Source: Streptomyces canus (GTDB taxonomy: Bacteria; Actinomycetota; Actinomycetes; Streptomycetales; Streptomycetaceae). From it: a stretch of 64,000 nt of DNA. The position numbers and the translations under genes were made by a program. The stretch is taken from positions 9,538,001-9,602,000 of the forward strand of contig NZ_JAUSYQ010000002.1 in the NCBI RefSeq assembly GCF_030816965.1, read 5' to 3'. Below, in pieces: positions 18,501-26,806 of this stretch; position 1 is the stretch's first letter, and each line of letters begins with the position of its first letter. The notes beneath the pieces are model-generated. The model made no database searches and was not told the origin of the DNA. It was given only the letters and a program-made list of their open reading frames with translations.

Positions 18501-19408
18501 GCCTCCTCCTTCTGCACATGCGTGAGCTTGTCGGGATTGGTCACGACGAAGAGGTTCGAGTCCCGGTCGCCCTCCGGTGTGAGGTCCAGGACGATCACCG
18601 CGTACGGCGAGTCGTGCTCGAACAGCACGGCCGCGTCGTCGCCGTTGCCGCGCCGGTGGCGGACCTCCAGGCCCAGGGCCTGCGCCCCGCCCTGCCTCGC
18701 GTACCCGTTGAGCAGCCGGGCCGCCTTCTCCCGGCCGTGCACCGGGCGCAGGGCCTGCTTGCGCATGCCGCCGCCGTCCGTCCACACCGTCACGTCCGGC
18801 GCGAGGATCTCCATCAGCTCCGCGATGTCCCCGCCGACGGCGGCCCGCACGAACCGCTCGGTCGCCTCCCGGCGGACCTGGGGACGGGCCTCGTACAGCG
18901 GGCGGCGGGCGTGCACAGGGGCCCGCGCGCGGTGCGCCAACTGCCGTACGGCGGCCGGGGTGCGGTCGATGATCTCCGCGATCTCGGCGTGGGGGTAGCC
19001 GAACACCTCGTGCAGCACGAACACCGCGCGCTCCAGCGGGGACAGCGACTCCAGGACCACCAGCATCGCCAGCGACACGGACTCGGTGCGCAGCGCGGGG
19101 TCGTCGGCGCTCGCCTCGTCGGTCAGCAGGGGCTCGGGCAGCCACGGGCCGACATACGTCTCGCGGCGGCGGTTGACCACGGCCCGCCGCTGGAGCGCGT
19201 GGTTGACGGTGATCCGGACCAGATAGGCACGTGGGTTGTCGATCCCTCCGGCGCCCCGGCGTGACCACGACAGCCAGGTGTCCTGGAGCACGTCCTCGGT
19301 GTCGGTGACGCTGCCCAGCATGTTGTAGACGACGCCGAACAGCAGTTCCCGGTGCTCGACGAAGACACCGGTCGTCTCTTGGGCGTCGGGAACGGGAATC
19401 TCGGACAT
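18497..19408 (-). CDS. ECF41/SigJ-type RNA polymerase sigma factor with SnoaL-like C-terminal domain
   Basis: A 303-residue protein with sigma region 2 (about 15-80, YNMLGSVTDTEDVLQDTWLS) and region 4 (about 120-170, LSPLERAVFVLHEVFGYPHA). The ECF41 hallmarks are present: the linker GPWLPEP, the DGGG motif (WTDGGGMRKQA) and the terminal TNPDKL motif in an NTF2-like extension (about 185-300). In ECF41 proteins this extension replaces a separate anti-sigma factor. GGGAGG precedes the ATG. Group members usually sit beside a carboxymuconolactone-decarboxylase or oxidoreductase gene; here the coupled partner is a cytochrome b. Confidence 0.93.
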   Translation of the reverse strand: MSEIPVPDAQETTGVFVEHRELLFGVVYNMLGSVTDTEDVLQDTWLSWSRRGAGGIDNPRAYLVRITVNHALQRRAVVNRRRETYVGPWLPEPLLTDEASADDPALRTESVSLAMLVVLESLSPLERAVFVLHEVFGYPHAEIAEIIDRTPAAVRQLAHRARAPVHARRPLYEARPQVRREATERFVRAAVGGDIAELMEILAPDVTVWTDGGGMRKQALRPVHGREKAARLLNGYARQGGAQALGLEVRHRRGNGDDAAVLFEHDSPYAVIVLDLTPEGDRDSNLFVVTNPDKLTHVQKEEA

Positions 19409-19457
19409 CTCGTGTGGCCTCCCAGTGGCGCGCTCACCACTGCGAGGCCTTCAGCGC

Positions 19458-19491
19458 GCCGGAATGTGACATCCGACGGCCGGAATGTGAC
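19458..19491 (-). repeat. Tandem 13-bp direct repeat in the ECF41 promoter region
   Basis: GCCGGAATGTGAC occurs at 19458-19470 and 19479-19491, a period of 21 bp (two helical turns). On the coding strand it reads GTCACATTCCGGC, and the proximal copy includes TGTCACA, the -35 sequence known for ECF41 promoters. It lies 50-83 bp before the sigma gene ATG. The matching -10 (CGTC) is not at the ideal distance, so autoregulation is only suggested. Confidence 0.55.
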
Positions 19492-19521
19492 CCACGCCTC
19501 ACCGAGGCCGGGGCGGGGCGG

Positions 19522-20244
19522 CTAGGACGCGTCGTGGAAGACGATCCCGAGCGCGTGCCGCCGGCCGGAGCGCACGACGCTCACCCCGTGCCGCATCGCC
19601 CCGGCCGACCAGCCGCGCCTGCTGCGCACGGGCCGGTCCCGGGTCGTGAAGACCACACCGTGGCCCCGGGGGAGGACGGTCGCCGTGCCCCGGGACTGGG
19701 CCCGGGGGCGCTGCTCGACCATCAGGAACTCGCCGCCGGTGTAGTCGGTGCCGTACTCGTCGAGGCCGACCACCACCTGCAGCGGAAAGACCAGGTCGCC
19801 GAAGACGTCCCGGTGCAGCGCGTTCCAGTCGCCCTGCGTGTAGCGCAGCAGGATCTGCGCCGCACGGTCCTGCCCGGCCGCGTGGCAGCGCTCCAGCCAC
19901 TCCTCCAGGCAGTCCGGCCACGGTGCCGGGCGTCCGAGACGGGCCGCCCAGTCACGGGCGACGGGCAGCAGGCGGGGATAGAGCGCGGCGCGCAGGGCGG
20001 ACACCGGGGCGGGCAGGTCGTGGGTGAAGTAGCGGTACTCACCCGATCCGAAGCGGTGGCGTGCCATGTCCACGGTGGTCCGGAAGAGTTCCGGCTTCTC
20101 GTACAGCGCTGTCAGGTCACGGCACTCGGCGGGCGTCAGCAGCGGTGCCGTCGGGGCGCAGCCGTGCGCGTCCAACTCGGCGGCGAGGGCGGCCCAGTCG
20201 GTCTCGGCGACCCGGGCGGCGGCCACGTCGGGGGTGACGGTCAT
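19522..20244 (-). CDS. 2OG-Fe(II) oxygenase
   Basis: A 240-residue protein with the double-stranded beta-helix signature: HxD in NALHRDVFGDLVFPLQVVVG, the block YTGGEFLMVEQRP, a distal His in AMRHGVSVV and an Arg-containing end RHALGIVFHD. This resembles bacterial prolyl-4-hydroxylase-like or AlkB-like oxygenases. GAGGAGGAAACGAC gives a good ribosome-binding site for the ATG. It lies 113 bp upstream of the ECF41 gene on the same strand. The substrate is unknown. Confidence 0.85.
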   Translation of the reverse strand: MTVTPDVAAARVAETDWAALAAELDAHGCAPTAPLLTPAECRDLTALYEKPELFRTTVDMARHRFGSGEYRYFTHDLPAPVSALRAALYPRLLPVARDWAARLGRPAPWPDCLEEWLERCHAAGQDRAAQILLRYTQGDWNALHRDVFGDLVFPLQVVVGLDEYGTDYTGGEFLMVEQRPRAQSRGTATVLPRGHGVVFTTRDRPVRSRRGWSAGAMRHGVSVVRSGRRHALGIVFHDAS

Positions 20245-20371
20245 GTCGTTTCCTCCTCGCCTTCGAGTGTGGGACGCCCGTCGTCCCGTGTCCGGCGGGA
20301 ATCGGACACGGTGCTCGCACCTCTTCGGTACCGCTCGACTGGTGACTTGACCTGCGGATATTTACGGTTGA

Positions 20372-20386
20372 GTACCCGCGCGGTAC
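20372..20386. promoter_or_regulatory. Probable antitoxin autoregulatory operator
   Basis: GTACC, five bases, GGTAC lies 9-24 bp before the antitoxin ATG. TTGACC at 20347-20352 could be the -35 element. Ribbon-helix-helix antitoxins usually bind short palindromes at this position. Confidence 0.45.
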
Positions 20387-20395
20387 CGTGAAGGC

Positions 20396-20641
20396 ATGCC
20401 AGCTCTCAACGTGGAGTTCAGCGATCGCGAGCTAGAGGACCTGCGCCAGATCGCCAAGGAGCGCGGTACGTCGATGAAGGCCCTCGTGCGGGAGGCCGCC
20501 GCGGCCGACATCGCCCGGCACCGGGCCCTGCAGGAAGGTGCGGAAGCGTTCCGGCGGTTCTTCTCCGCCCACGCCGACGAGTTCGCCGCCGCCTTCCCGG
20601 AGGACGAACCGTCCGCCAGGGGCGCGGGACGGGTCGCCTGA
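20396..20641 (+). CDS. Ribbon-helix-helix antitoxin-like protein
   Basis: An 81-residue protein. Residues 1-45 fit a ribbon-helix-helix DNA-binding unit (LNVEFSDRELEDLRQIAKER then TSMKALVREAA). The acidic, Phe-rich C-terminus (FRRFFSAHADEFAAAF) could wrap the toxin. It sits three bases upstream of the Doc/Fic-like gene, the classic antitoxin-first arrangement, with an upstream palindrome for autoregulation. Confidence 0.8.
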   Translation: MPALNVEFSDRELEDLRQIAKERGTSMKALVREAAAADIARHRALQEGAEAFRRFFSAHADEFAAAFPEDEPSARGAGRVA

Positions 20642-20644
20642 CCG

Positions 20645-21022
20645 ATGGCTTCCGTCGTCCACATCGACGTGCCCTGGCTGCTTCAGCGGCACGAAGAGGT
20701 CCTGCCCGACCAGCCCACGATCAACGACTTCTCGGCCCTCGTCGCCGCCGTCGCCCGGCATCGCGTCGACCCGCCCCGTCTGGGCGTCGACTCCGACCCC
20801 GCCTGGCGCGCCGCCGCCCTTCTGCACACCCTGGCCCTGCTCAAGCCCTTACCGTCGGCCAACGCCCGCTTCGCCTGCGCCACGGCTGTGGCCTACATGT
20901 TCGTCAGCGGCGTCGGCATCGACCCGCCCTACGGCGCCCTCGTCGACCTCGCCCGCGATCTGATCTCCGGCAAGACCGACGTCTACGGGGCGGCGGACCG
21001 GCTGCGCTCCTGGCAGATCTGA
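20645..21022 (+). CDS. Doc/Fic-type toxin with altered active-site motif
   Basis: A 125-residue, largely helical protein of the size of the phage P1 toxin Doc. The segment K67-P-L-P-S-A-N73-A-R75 followed by FACATAVAYMFVSGVGI aligns by position with the Fic motif H-x-F-x-D-x-N-K-R, but the catalytic His is Lys. L69 is encoded by TTA (20849-20851), so translation should depend on bldA tRNA. It may have lost or changed its AMP/phosphotransfer activity. The pairing with the antitoxin supports the system call; activity is doubtful. Confidence 0.7.
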   Translation: MASVVHIDVPWLLQRHEEVLPDQPTINDFSALVAAVARHRVDPPRLGVDSDPAWRAAALLHTLALLKPLPSANARFACATAVAYMFVSGVGIDPPYGALVDLARDLISGKTDVYGAADRLRSWQI

Positions 21023-21031
21023 GGCCGGCGG

Positions 21032-21051
21032 CCGATCCTGAGCCGGATCGG
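21032..21051 (+). terminator. Short hairpin after the toxin-antitoxin pair
   Basis: CCGATCC, six bases, GGATCGG begins 10 bp after the toxin stop. A modest stem without a T tract. Downstream, 21052-21342 contains nothing recognised. Confidence 0.4.
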
Positions 21052-21342
21052 GGTGCCGGGCAGGACACCGGCCGTCCCGCCCCCGGGGCCGCCGACCGAG
21101 GGCGGGAGGAGGGGGTCGGCGGCCGGGGTTTCGCGCGGGAGAGCCGCCGTCCTGCGCGGGGCCTCCTGGAAGGGCCGCCTCCAGTGGACCACCGGTGGCC
21201 ACCCGGGGGGAGCGTGCGTGGCGCTCCGGCGCGTGCGCGTGTTTCACACGGGGCGCATGAAATGTCGAAAGCCGGTGCGAGCGCACGCAGTTGCGGCTCC
21301 CTCCGGCTATCTCGCAATTGGCGCGGATGTTGCTCAGGTGCC

Positions 21343-21374
21343 CTTGTTGGCCGTGAGTGACTTGTGCAAGGGTG
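21343..21374 (+). promoter_or_regulatory. Upstream motif shared by the two lectin-fusion genes (copy 2)
   Basis: CTTGTT, ten bases, then GACTTGTGCAAGGGTG, spaced as in 4684-4715. It ends 179 bp before the GTG at 21554. The comparable distance to both paralogues (152 and 179 bp) and the conserved two-block structure point to a shared promoter or regulator site. Confidence 0.45.
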
Positions 21375-21553
21375 AACCACCCATGTGGGGGGCAAGGGCC
21401 GGGTCGCATTCGTCCCGTGGGGAACCGGGGTGGAGGGGCGTCGGCGAATTCGTGCTTCCCACGCCCGCGCCCAAAAGGGATGCCCCGTTCGGCACTTCTT
21501 TTCGGCAACGAGAACTTCTGTGAGTCCCATGTCTGTGGGAAGGAAACCGCTCA

Positions 21554-23170
21554 GTGCCAACCCCCCACCCACCGCTCCCTCCTTACCCGCCGCCCGGCGG
21601 TGCCTCCGGAGAATCCGACGAGGATTTCGCCGCCCGGCTCAGGGGCCGTCCCGACGGCGAGGCCGCCCAGGCCGTCGCGCTCCTCATGGCGCGCCACTGG
21701 AAACCGGCGCACGAGTACGCGGTCATCTGCCTCGCCTCGCCGTCCGAGACCGCCTCCATGGTGGCCGCGGCCGCCTTCCACCAGGTCCTGGACCGGCTGG
21801 CGCTCGGCGAACCGGCCCTCGCGCTGCGCCCCAGAACCCTCGTGGCCGTGCGGGACACGGTCAGGGAGTGGACGGCCGAGGACCGGATCACCGATGTTCT
21901 GCCGGACCTGGTGAAACCGAACGGCGGCCGCGGTATGCGGGCCGCGAAGTCCATGACCCCCGAAAATCGCAAGCTCGCCGAGCGGTCATTCCAGTCCCTT
22001 CCCGGACTCGCCCGCTGCCTGCTGTGGCACACCGAGGTGGAGGCGGAGTCGATTGTCGTGCCCGCCGCACTCCTCGGCATGGCCACCGACACCGCGTCGG
22101 CGGCGCTCGAACAGGCGCGTGAAAAATTCCGCGAAGGATGTGTACATGCCCATCGGGAACTCGCGCCGACCAAGGATTGCCGCTTCTACAACCGGCTCCT
22201 CGACGTTCCGATTCGTCGCGGCGGAGCCCTGCTGCCGGATGTCCAGCAGCATCTCGCGGAGTGCCGCTACTGCCGTTCCGCCGCGGAACAACTGAGCCAT
22301 TTCGAGGGCGGCTTGGGTGTGCTGATCGCCGAGGCGGTGCTCGGTTGGGGTGCCCGTCGCTATCTCGAACTGCGCGCCGGGCGTACGCCCCAGACGGAGA
22401 GCCGCAGCCGGGGCACCGGCCGGCACAGCGCGGAACGCCGCCGCATCCTCGCGCGCATCCCCACTCCCGGCCGCCGCGCTCCCGGCGAGGGCGGGGGCCT
22501 GCGGTCCTCACGGACGCTGCTCACCGGAGTGGGCCTCACCTCCGCCGGCCTCCTCGCGGCCATGCTCGCCGCCGGGCTGTGGTCGCACGACGGCGGCGCC
22601 GACCCGGCCGCCTCCACCAGCGCCGCAGGCGGCAACACGGCCCCGGGCGCCGACACGCCGACGCCCGGCACCGCCCAGCTGCCCACCGCACCGGCGGTGA
22701 CCCGGCTGCGCAACGCCGCCGCCGGCCTCTGCCTGGATGTCCGGGGCACGGTGAAGGAGGGCGCCGGCACCGAACTGGCGGCCTGCTCGACCGAGCGGAC
22801 CCAGCAGTGGTCGTACGAGAAGGACGGTCTGCTGCGCAGCGAGGCGGATCCGGAGCTGTGTCTGGACTCGCGCGGGGACGCGGGCGTGGTCATCCTCGGC
22901 ACCTGCGCGGGGGAGAAGACGAAGCGGGCCGACGACGTGCGCTACGACCTCACGGTGCAGGGGGAGTTACTGCCCCGCTGGGACGAGCGGCTATCCCTCG
23001 CCTCCACCACCGAGGACCCGGGTGCCGACGTCGTCGTCAAGGTCCGCGACCACTCGGACCAGCAGCGCTGGCTGACCGGCCCGGTCTCCAGCGCCGGGCC
23101 CGGCTCACTGTCGGTCACCGGGAGCGAGGCCCCGCAGGCCCGGCCTGCGGAGCTCACGGACCGGATCTAG
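21554..23170 (+). CDS. Membrane protein: degenerate ECF sigma-like regions, zinc anti-sigma motif, TM helix, ricin-type lectin
   Basis: A 538-residue paralogue of the protein at 4868. Sigma-2-like part (about 45-110, WKPAHEYAVICLASPSE...LRPRTLVAVRDTVREW), sigma-4-like part (about 130-200, FQSLPGLARCLLWHTEVEAE), HX3CX2C motif (HLAECRYC), one TM helix (about 325-348, GVGLTSAGLLAAMLAAGLW) and a ricin-type trefoil (about 375-520, QQWSYEKDGLLRS and QQRWL). It lacks the Gly/Tyr tail. One leucine in GELLPRW is TTA (22967-22969), so expression should be bldA-dependent. GGAAGGAAACC precedes the GTG. Function inferred only: glycan sensing across the membrane. Confidence 0.8.
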   Translation: MPTPHPPLPPYPPPGGASGESDEDFAARLRGRPDGEAAQAVALLMARHWKPAHEYAVICLASPSETASMVAAAAFHQVLDRLALGEPALALRPRTLVAVRDTVREWTAEDRITDVLPDLVKPNGGRGMRAAKSMTPENRKLAERSFQSLPGLARCLLWHTEVEAESIVVPAALLGMATDTASAALEQAREKFREGCVHAHRELAPTKDCRFYNRLLDVPIRRGGALLPDVQQHLAECRYCRSAAEQLSHFEGGLGVLIAEAVLGWGARRYLELRAGRTPQTESRSRGTGRHSAERRRILARIPTPGRRAPGEGGGLRSSRTLLTGVGLTSAGLLAAMLAAGLWSHDGGADPAASTSAAGGNTAPGADTPTPGTAQLPTAPAVTRLRNAAAGLCLDVRGTVKEGAGTELAACSTERTQQWSYEKDGLLRSEADPELCLDSRGDAGVVILGTCAGEKTKRADDVRYDLTVQGELLPRWDERLSLASTTEDPGADVVVKVRDHSDQQRWLTGPVSSAGPGSLSVTGSEAPQARPAELTDRI

Positions 23171-23175
23171 GACCA

Positions 23176-23203
23176 GGGAGGCCTCCGCTCACGGAGGCCT
23201 CCC
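23176..23203. terminator. Bidirectional terminator
   Basis: GGGAGGCCTCCG, loop CTCA, CGGAGGCCTCCC: perfect 12-bp stem between the lectin-fusion stop (23170) and the convergent oxidase stop (23205). Confidence 0.88.
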
Positions 23204-23204
23204 C

Positions 23205-24374
23205 TCAGGCGGGGCCCTCCAGGAGGTCGTCGGGGCCGACCGTCGCCGGTGTCGCGTGTCCGCAGAGCGCGAGCGTGAGGTCCAGCTCCGCGAGCAGACA
23301 GCGGATCACGTGCTCGACGCCCGCCTGTCCGTCCAGGCCGAGGCCGTAGACGTACGGCCGCCCGAGGAGCACCGCCCGGGCGCCGAGCGCGAGGGCCTTG
23401 AAGACGTCGTCCCCGGTGCGGATGCCGCTGTCGAAGAGGACCGTGAGCCGGTCACCGACCGCCTCCACCACCCGCGGCAGTGCGTCGGCCGCCGCGACCG
23501 ACCCGGCCACCTGGCGGCCGCCGTGGTTGGACACCACGACCCCGTCCATCCCGGCGTCGGCGGCGAGGCGGGCGTCGTCCGGGTGCAGTACGCCCTTGAG
23601 GACGATGGGCCCGTCCCAGCTCTCCCGCAGGAACGCGAGGTCGGGCCAGGTCTTGCCGGGGTCCGCGAACATGCCGACGAAGTGCAGCACGGCCGCGTTG
23701 GGGTCCTCGTGCACCGGCTTGGCCAGACCCGCCTGGAAGGCCGGGTCGGAGAAGTAGTTGGCGGTGCCCACGCCGTGCAGGAACGGCAGATACGCCTGGT
23801 CGAGATCGCGGGGCCGCCAGGACAGCAGCGGAGTGTCCAGGGTGACGACCAGGGCCGTGAAGCCGGCAGCCTTGGCCCGGTTCAGGAAGCTCAGCGCCAC
23901 CCGCGGGTCCTTCGGCCAGTACAGCTGGAACCAGCGCTCGGCGTCCCCCATCGCCTCGGCGACCTGCTCCATCGGCGTGCTGGAGGCGGACGACAGGATG
24001 TACGGCACGCCCTGTGCGGCCGCCGCCCGGGCCGCCGCCGACTCCGCGTCCGGGTGCATGATCGACAGGACGCCGACCGGCGCCAGCGCCAGCGGGGCGG
24101 GCAGGGCACGCCCCAACACCTCGACGGACAGGTCGCGTTCGTGGACGTCCCGCAGCATGCGCGGGACGATCCGGCGCCGCTCCAGCGCCGCCCGGTTCGC
24201 TCGCGCCGTACTGCCGTCGCCCGCACTGCCCGTGACATAGCCCACCGGCCCGGGACCGAGGCGCTGCTCGGTGAGCTCCTCCAGCCGGGTCAGGTCGGTG
24301 GGCAGCCGTGGCACCGCACCCGACATCCCGCCCAGGTAGATCTCGTACTGGAAGTCCGCCCAGTGCTTGGCCAT
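23205..24374 (-). CDS. FMN-dependent alpha-hydroxy-acid oxidizing protein (lactate monooxygenase-like)
   Basis: A 389-residue TIM-barrel flavoenzyme. The active-site His is in VVSNHGGRQVAGS; FMN-phosphate binding is in FDSGIRTGDDVFKALALGAR; LAPVGVLSIMHPDAE and YILSSASSTPMEQV are typical N-terminal blocks. It should oxidise an L-2-hydroxy acid. The lineage resembles lactate 2-monooxygenase rather than respiratory LldD, but it lacks the long insert of some homologues. The neighbour upstream on the same strand is an alpha/beta hydrolase. No regulator is seen. Confidence 0.9.
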   Translation of the reverse strand: MAKHWADFQYEIYLGGMSGAVPRLPTDLTRLEELTEQRLGPGPVGYVTGSAGDGSTARANRAALERRRIVPRMLRDVHERDLSVEVLGRALPAPLALAPVGVLSIMHPDAESAAARAAAAQGVPYILSSASSTPMEQVAEAMGDAERWFQLYWPKDPRVALSFLNRAKAAGFTALVVTLDTPLLSWRPRDLDQAYLPFLHGVGTANYFSDPAFQAGLAKPVHEDPNAAVLHFVGMFADPGKTWPDLAFLRESWDGPIVLKGVLHPDDARLAADAGMDGVVVSNHGGRQVAGSVAAADALPRVVEAVGDRLTVLFDSGIRTGDDVFKALALGARAVLLGRPYVYGLGLDGQAGVEHVIRCLLAELDLTLALCGHATPATVGPDDLLEGPA

Positions 24375-24432
24375 CCGTCCGAACCGCCTCTCGTCGTCGG
24401 GTGCGCCGACGATATCCGCGGGCGGACACTGG

Positions 24433-25140
24433 TCAGGAGGGGAGGGCCGGGGTCGAAACGGACTCGGCGAGAATCCGGGCCAGTTCGCGCGGCTGGGAGA
24501 ACATCGGCCAGTGGCCGGTGTGCATCTCGACGAGCTCCCAGTGCTCGCTCTTGAGCAGCTCGGCCACGACGGGCATCGGCTCCTCGTCGTCGAGGAGGCA
24601 CTTGACGTAGGTCGCCCGAAGCTCGCCCAGGGGACGCGTGAGGACGGCGGGCTCGGTGAGCGTCGCGCCCGGGTGCGGGGACGAGCGGTCGATGATCCGG
24701 GCGATCTGTTCGTCCGTCAGGCCCTGGTCGGCGTAGTGCTCCGGGCCCGCGGGCAGCCAGACGCCGTCGCTCTCGTCGATCGCCTTGCGGACGTGGTCGC
24801 TCGGCCATCCGGACAGGAACGACTCCCCGTCGACGGGCACGCTGGAGTCCACGAACACCACCCGCGCGAGCCGGTCACCGATCCGCTCGGCGGCCTGTCC
24901 CACGGGTATGCCGGAGTAGCTGTGCCCGACCAGCACCACCTCGCGCAGGTCCAGCCGCTCCACCTCGTCGACGATGTCCCGCACATGTGTCTGCTGTCCC
25001 GCGGGCACGTCCCGCTTCTCGGCGAGGCCCGACAACGTCAGCGGACGGGGTTCGTGCCCGGCCGCGCGCAGCTCGGCCGCGACCTCGTCCCACGCCGAGG
25101 CGCCGAGCCTCGCGCCCGCCACCAGTACGAAGTTGGTCAT
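24433..25140 (-). CDS. Alpha/beta hydrolase (esterase family)
   Basis: A 235-residue protein of the salicylate-esterase/hydroxynitrile-lyase-like group. The nucleophile elbow is VLVGHSYSGIPVG; a probable acid lies in the 170-200 region; the catalytic His is in MHTGHWPMFSQP. The N-terminus NFVLVAGARLGASAWDEV forms the oxyanion strand. No signal peptide, so cytosolic. It is 58 bp upstream of the hydroxyacid oxidase, possibly co-transcribed. Confidence 0.9.
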   Translation of the reverse strand: MTNFVLVAGARLGASAWDEVAAELRAAGHEPRPLTLSGLAEKRDVPAGQQTHVRDIVDEVERLDLREVVLVGHSYSGIPVGQAAERIGDRLARVVFVDSSVPVDGESFLSGWPSDHVRKAIDESDGVWLPAGPEHYADQGLTDEQIARIIDRSSPHPGATLTEPAVLTRPLGELRATYVKCLLDDEEPMPVVAELLKSEHWELVEMHTGHWPMFSQPRELARILAESVSTPALPS

Positions 25141-25400
25141 GCCCGCAATGTAGCCGAGGGCACCGGCACCGCCCCCGCCCGGTGATCGGCGGCACCGGCA
25201 CCTCGACCGTGCGGACCGGCCGCCCGCCCGCGGGCCCGTACACGGCCCGCGGTTCGGGGAGGACCCGCAGCAGCGTCAGGATTGGTCATGCCCCGCCAGT
25301 TCCAGCCGTGCGCGAACCAGTGACGGCCGCCGCGCGGTTGCCGTCCCGCTGGGGTGTGCCGACGGTACGGCCCGCCTAAGCACCCCAGCCGGTGGACGTT

Positions 25401-25964
25401 TCATCCGTCTTCCTGGTCTCCGGTGGAGGTACCGGCCACCTCCTCGGTGTCCGGCCCCCGGTCCCGCACCCGCTGGACGTGTTCCAGGGAGTCCCGCAGC
25501 TCGGCGAGCCAGTCGTCGGTGTGCCGCTGGACCAGCCGGACGCACCAGGCCAGGGCATCGCTGCGGCTGCGGGCGACCCCGCCGGCGATCAGGGTGTCCA
25601 GGACCTGGCGCTCGGGCTGGCGCAGCCGGGTCATGACGGGCGCGGCCACGTGTGTGAACAGGACGCGCTCGCCGTCGCACTCCACTCCCCAGGACACCTT
25701 CCGGCGGAACTTGTGCTCGGCCTCGCGGGCGACCTCGATGCGTTCGTCCCGGGTGCGCTCCCGGAACTCCTGGATCCTGCCCTGTACGGCCGCCTCCCGC
25801 TCGGCGGCCGAGACGTCCTCGGCGAGCCGGGGGCCGGGGATACGGCCGATCACGGTGATCTCCTCGCGGTCGACGACCACCTCGGCCAGGGCCTCGAAGA
25901 GGTCGTCGGGCAACCGGCCGGTGAACCAGCCGCGCAGCTTCTCTCGTTGCTCGTCAGTAATCAT
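25401..25964 (-). CDS. Conserved actinobacterial hypothetical protein with RHH-like segment
   Basis: A 187-residue soluble protein. The N-terminal part (TDEQREKLRGWFTGRLPDD) is followed by an acidic helical middle and by VLDTLIAGGVARSRSDALAWCVRLV, which resembles a ribbon-helix-helix or CopG-type segment. No catalytic motif was recognised. The ATG is immediately preceded by an inverted repeat and has only a distant GGAG, so a leaderless or very short leader is possible. It may be an autoregulator. Confidence 0.75.
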   Translation of the reverse strand: MITDEQREKLRGWFTGRLPDDLFEALAEVVVDREEITVIGRIPGPRLAEDVSAAEREAAVQGRIQEFRERTRDERIEVAREAEHKFRRKVSWGVECDGERVLFTHVAAPVMTRLRQPERQVLDTLIAGGVARSRSDALAWCVRLVQRHTDDWLAELRDSLEHVQRVRDRGPDTEEVAGTSTGDQEDG

Positions 25965-25978
25965 GTAATCACGATTAC
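25957..25978 (-). promoter_or_regulatory. Triple GTAATC half-site overlapping the start codon of the 25401-25964 gene
   Basis: GTAATC at 25957-25962 and 25965-25970 and the inverted GATTAC at 25973-25978 give an exact 8-bp period. The outer pair forms the palindrome GTAATC-AC-GATTAC just upstream of the ATG, and the first half-site lies inside the first codons. Likely an operator. The rest of the roughly 300-bp spacer to the SSI gene shows no other clear signal. Confidence 0.5.
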
Positions 25979-26286
25979 TCCAGAGCTCCGGGAATGCAAG
26001 CGGCTGGGACGGGCTGCGCTGACGGCGGAAGCGGAATGTTTCAGGCCTATTGCCCAGGCGGGGTGTTCAGGCCATCCGGCCGGATCGGACGATCAAGAAC
26101 CGCCCGGTTGAAGGGCTCAGCTGTTCGGATGACGTGACTTCACGCCACTGATTCAACACGCAAGGTTACTGAAAGCTGTGGGGTCGATGTGAAGTTCGGG
26201 CCAGGACTCGGCAGACTCGCGCTCGCCGCTCCGGCACCGACCGAGTCGGAGGGCACACCCTCGAATCCAGCGGAAGGATGCACACA

Positions 26287-26718
26287 ATGCGGAACACCGC
26301 GCGCTGGGCAGCGACCCTCGGCCTCACGGCCACCGCCGTCTGCGGGCCCCTGACCGGGGCCGCCCTCGCCGAACCGGCCGCCGCCTCGGGCCTCTACGCT
26401 CCCTCGGCCCTCGTGCTCACCCTCGGCCACGGCGACAGTGCCGCCACCGTCACCCCGGAACGGGCCGTGACGCTGACCTGCGCCCCGACCCCGTCGGGCA
26501 CCCATCCGGCAGCGCCCCTGGCCTGCGCCGAACTGCGGGCCGCGGGAGGGGACTTCGACGCTCTCGGGGCCAGATCCGACGCCCTGTGCACCAAGGAGTA
26601 CGACCCCGTGGTGGTCACGGTCGACGGCGTATGGCGGGGCAAGCGGGTCTCCTACGAACGCACCTTCGCCAACGAGTGCGTGAAGAGCTCCTACGAGACG
26701 AGCGTCTTCGCGTTCTGA
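26287..26718 (+). CDS. Secreted subtilisin inhibitor-like (SSI family) protease inhibitor
   Basis: A 143-residue exported protein. Signal peptide to about ALA|EPAAA, then the SSI fold with four cysteines and the C-terminal signature [20 protein letters not shown]. The reactive loop is LCTKEYDP: P1 is Lys, where SSI itself has Met, which predicts trypsin-like targets. GGAAGG is well spaced for ATG 26287; an ATG nine bases upstream overlaps it and is less likely. It probably controls secreted serine proteases such as the one encoded at 39693. Confidence 0.93.
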   Translation: MRNTARWAATLGLTATAVCGPLTGAALAEPAAASGLYAPSALVLTLGHGDSAATVTPERAVTLTCAPTPSGTHPAAPLACAELRAAGGDFDALGARSDALCTKEYDPVVVTVDGVWRGKRVSYERTFANECVKSSYETSVFAF

Positions 26719-26806
26719 GAGACCGGGGTCGCGTGGTGCCCGTGACTGCCCGAGGGGCCCGCAGTTGGGGAGTGCCGCCCCTCTCACGGAACCCCGTGAT
26801 CCCGCA

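Noticed and set aside
18497..19268. Extending the cytochrome b frame upstream to 19268
   Set aside because: The extension is an out-of-frame reading of the ECF41 gene; cytochrome b homology begins at GTG 18500.
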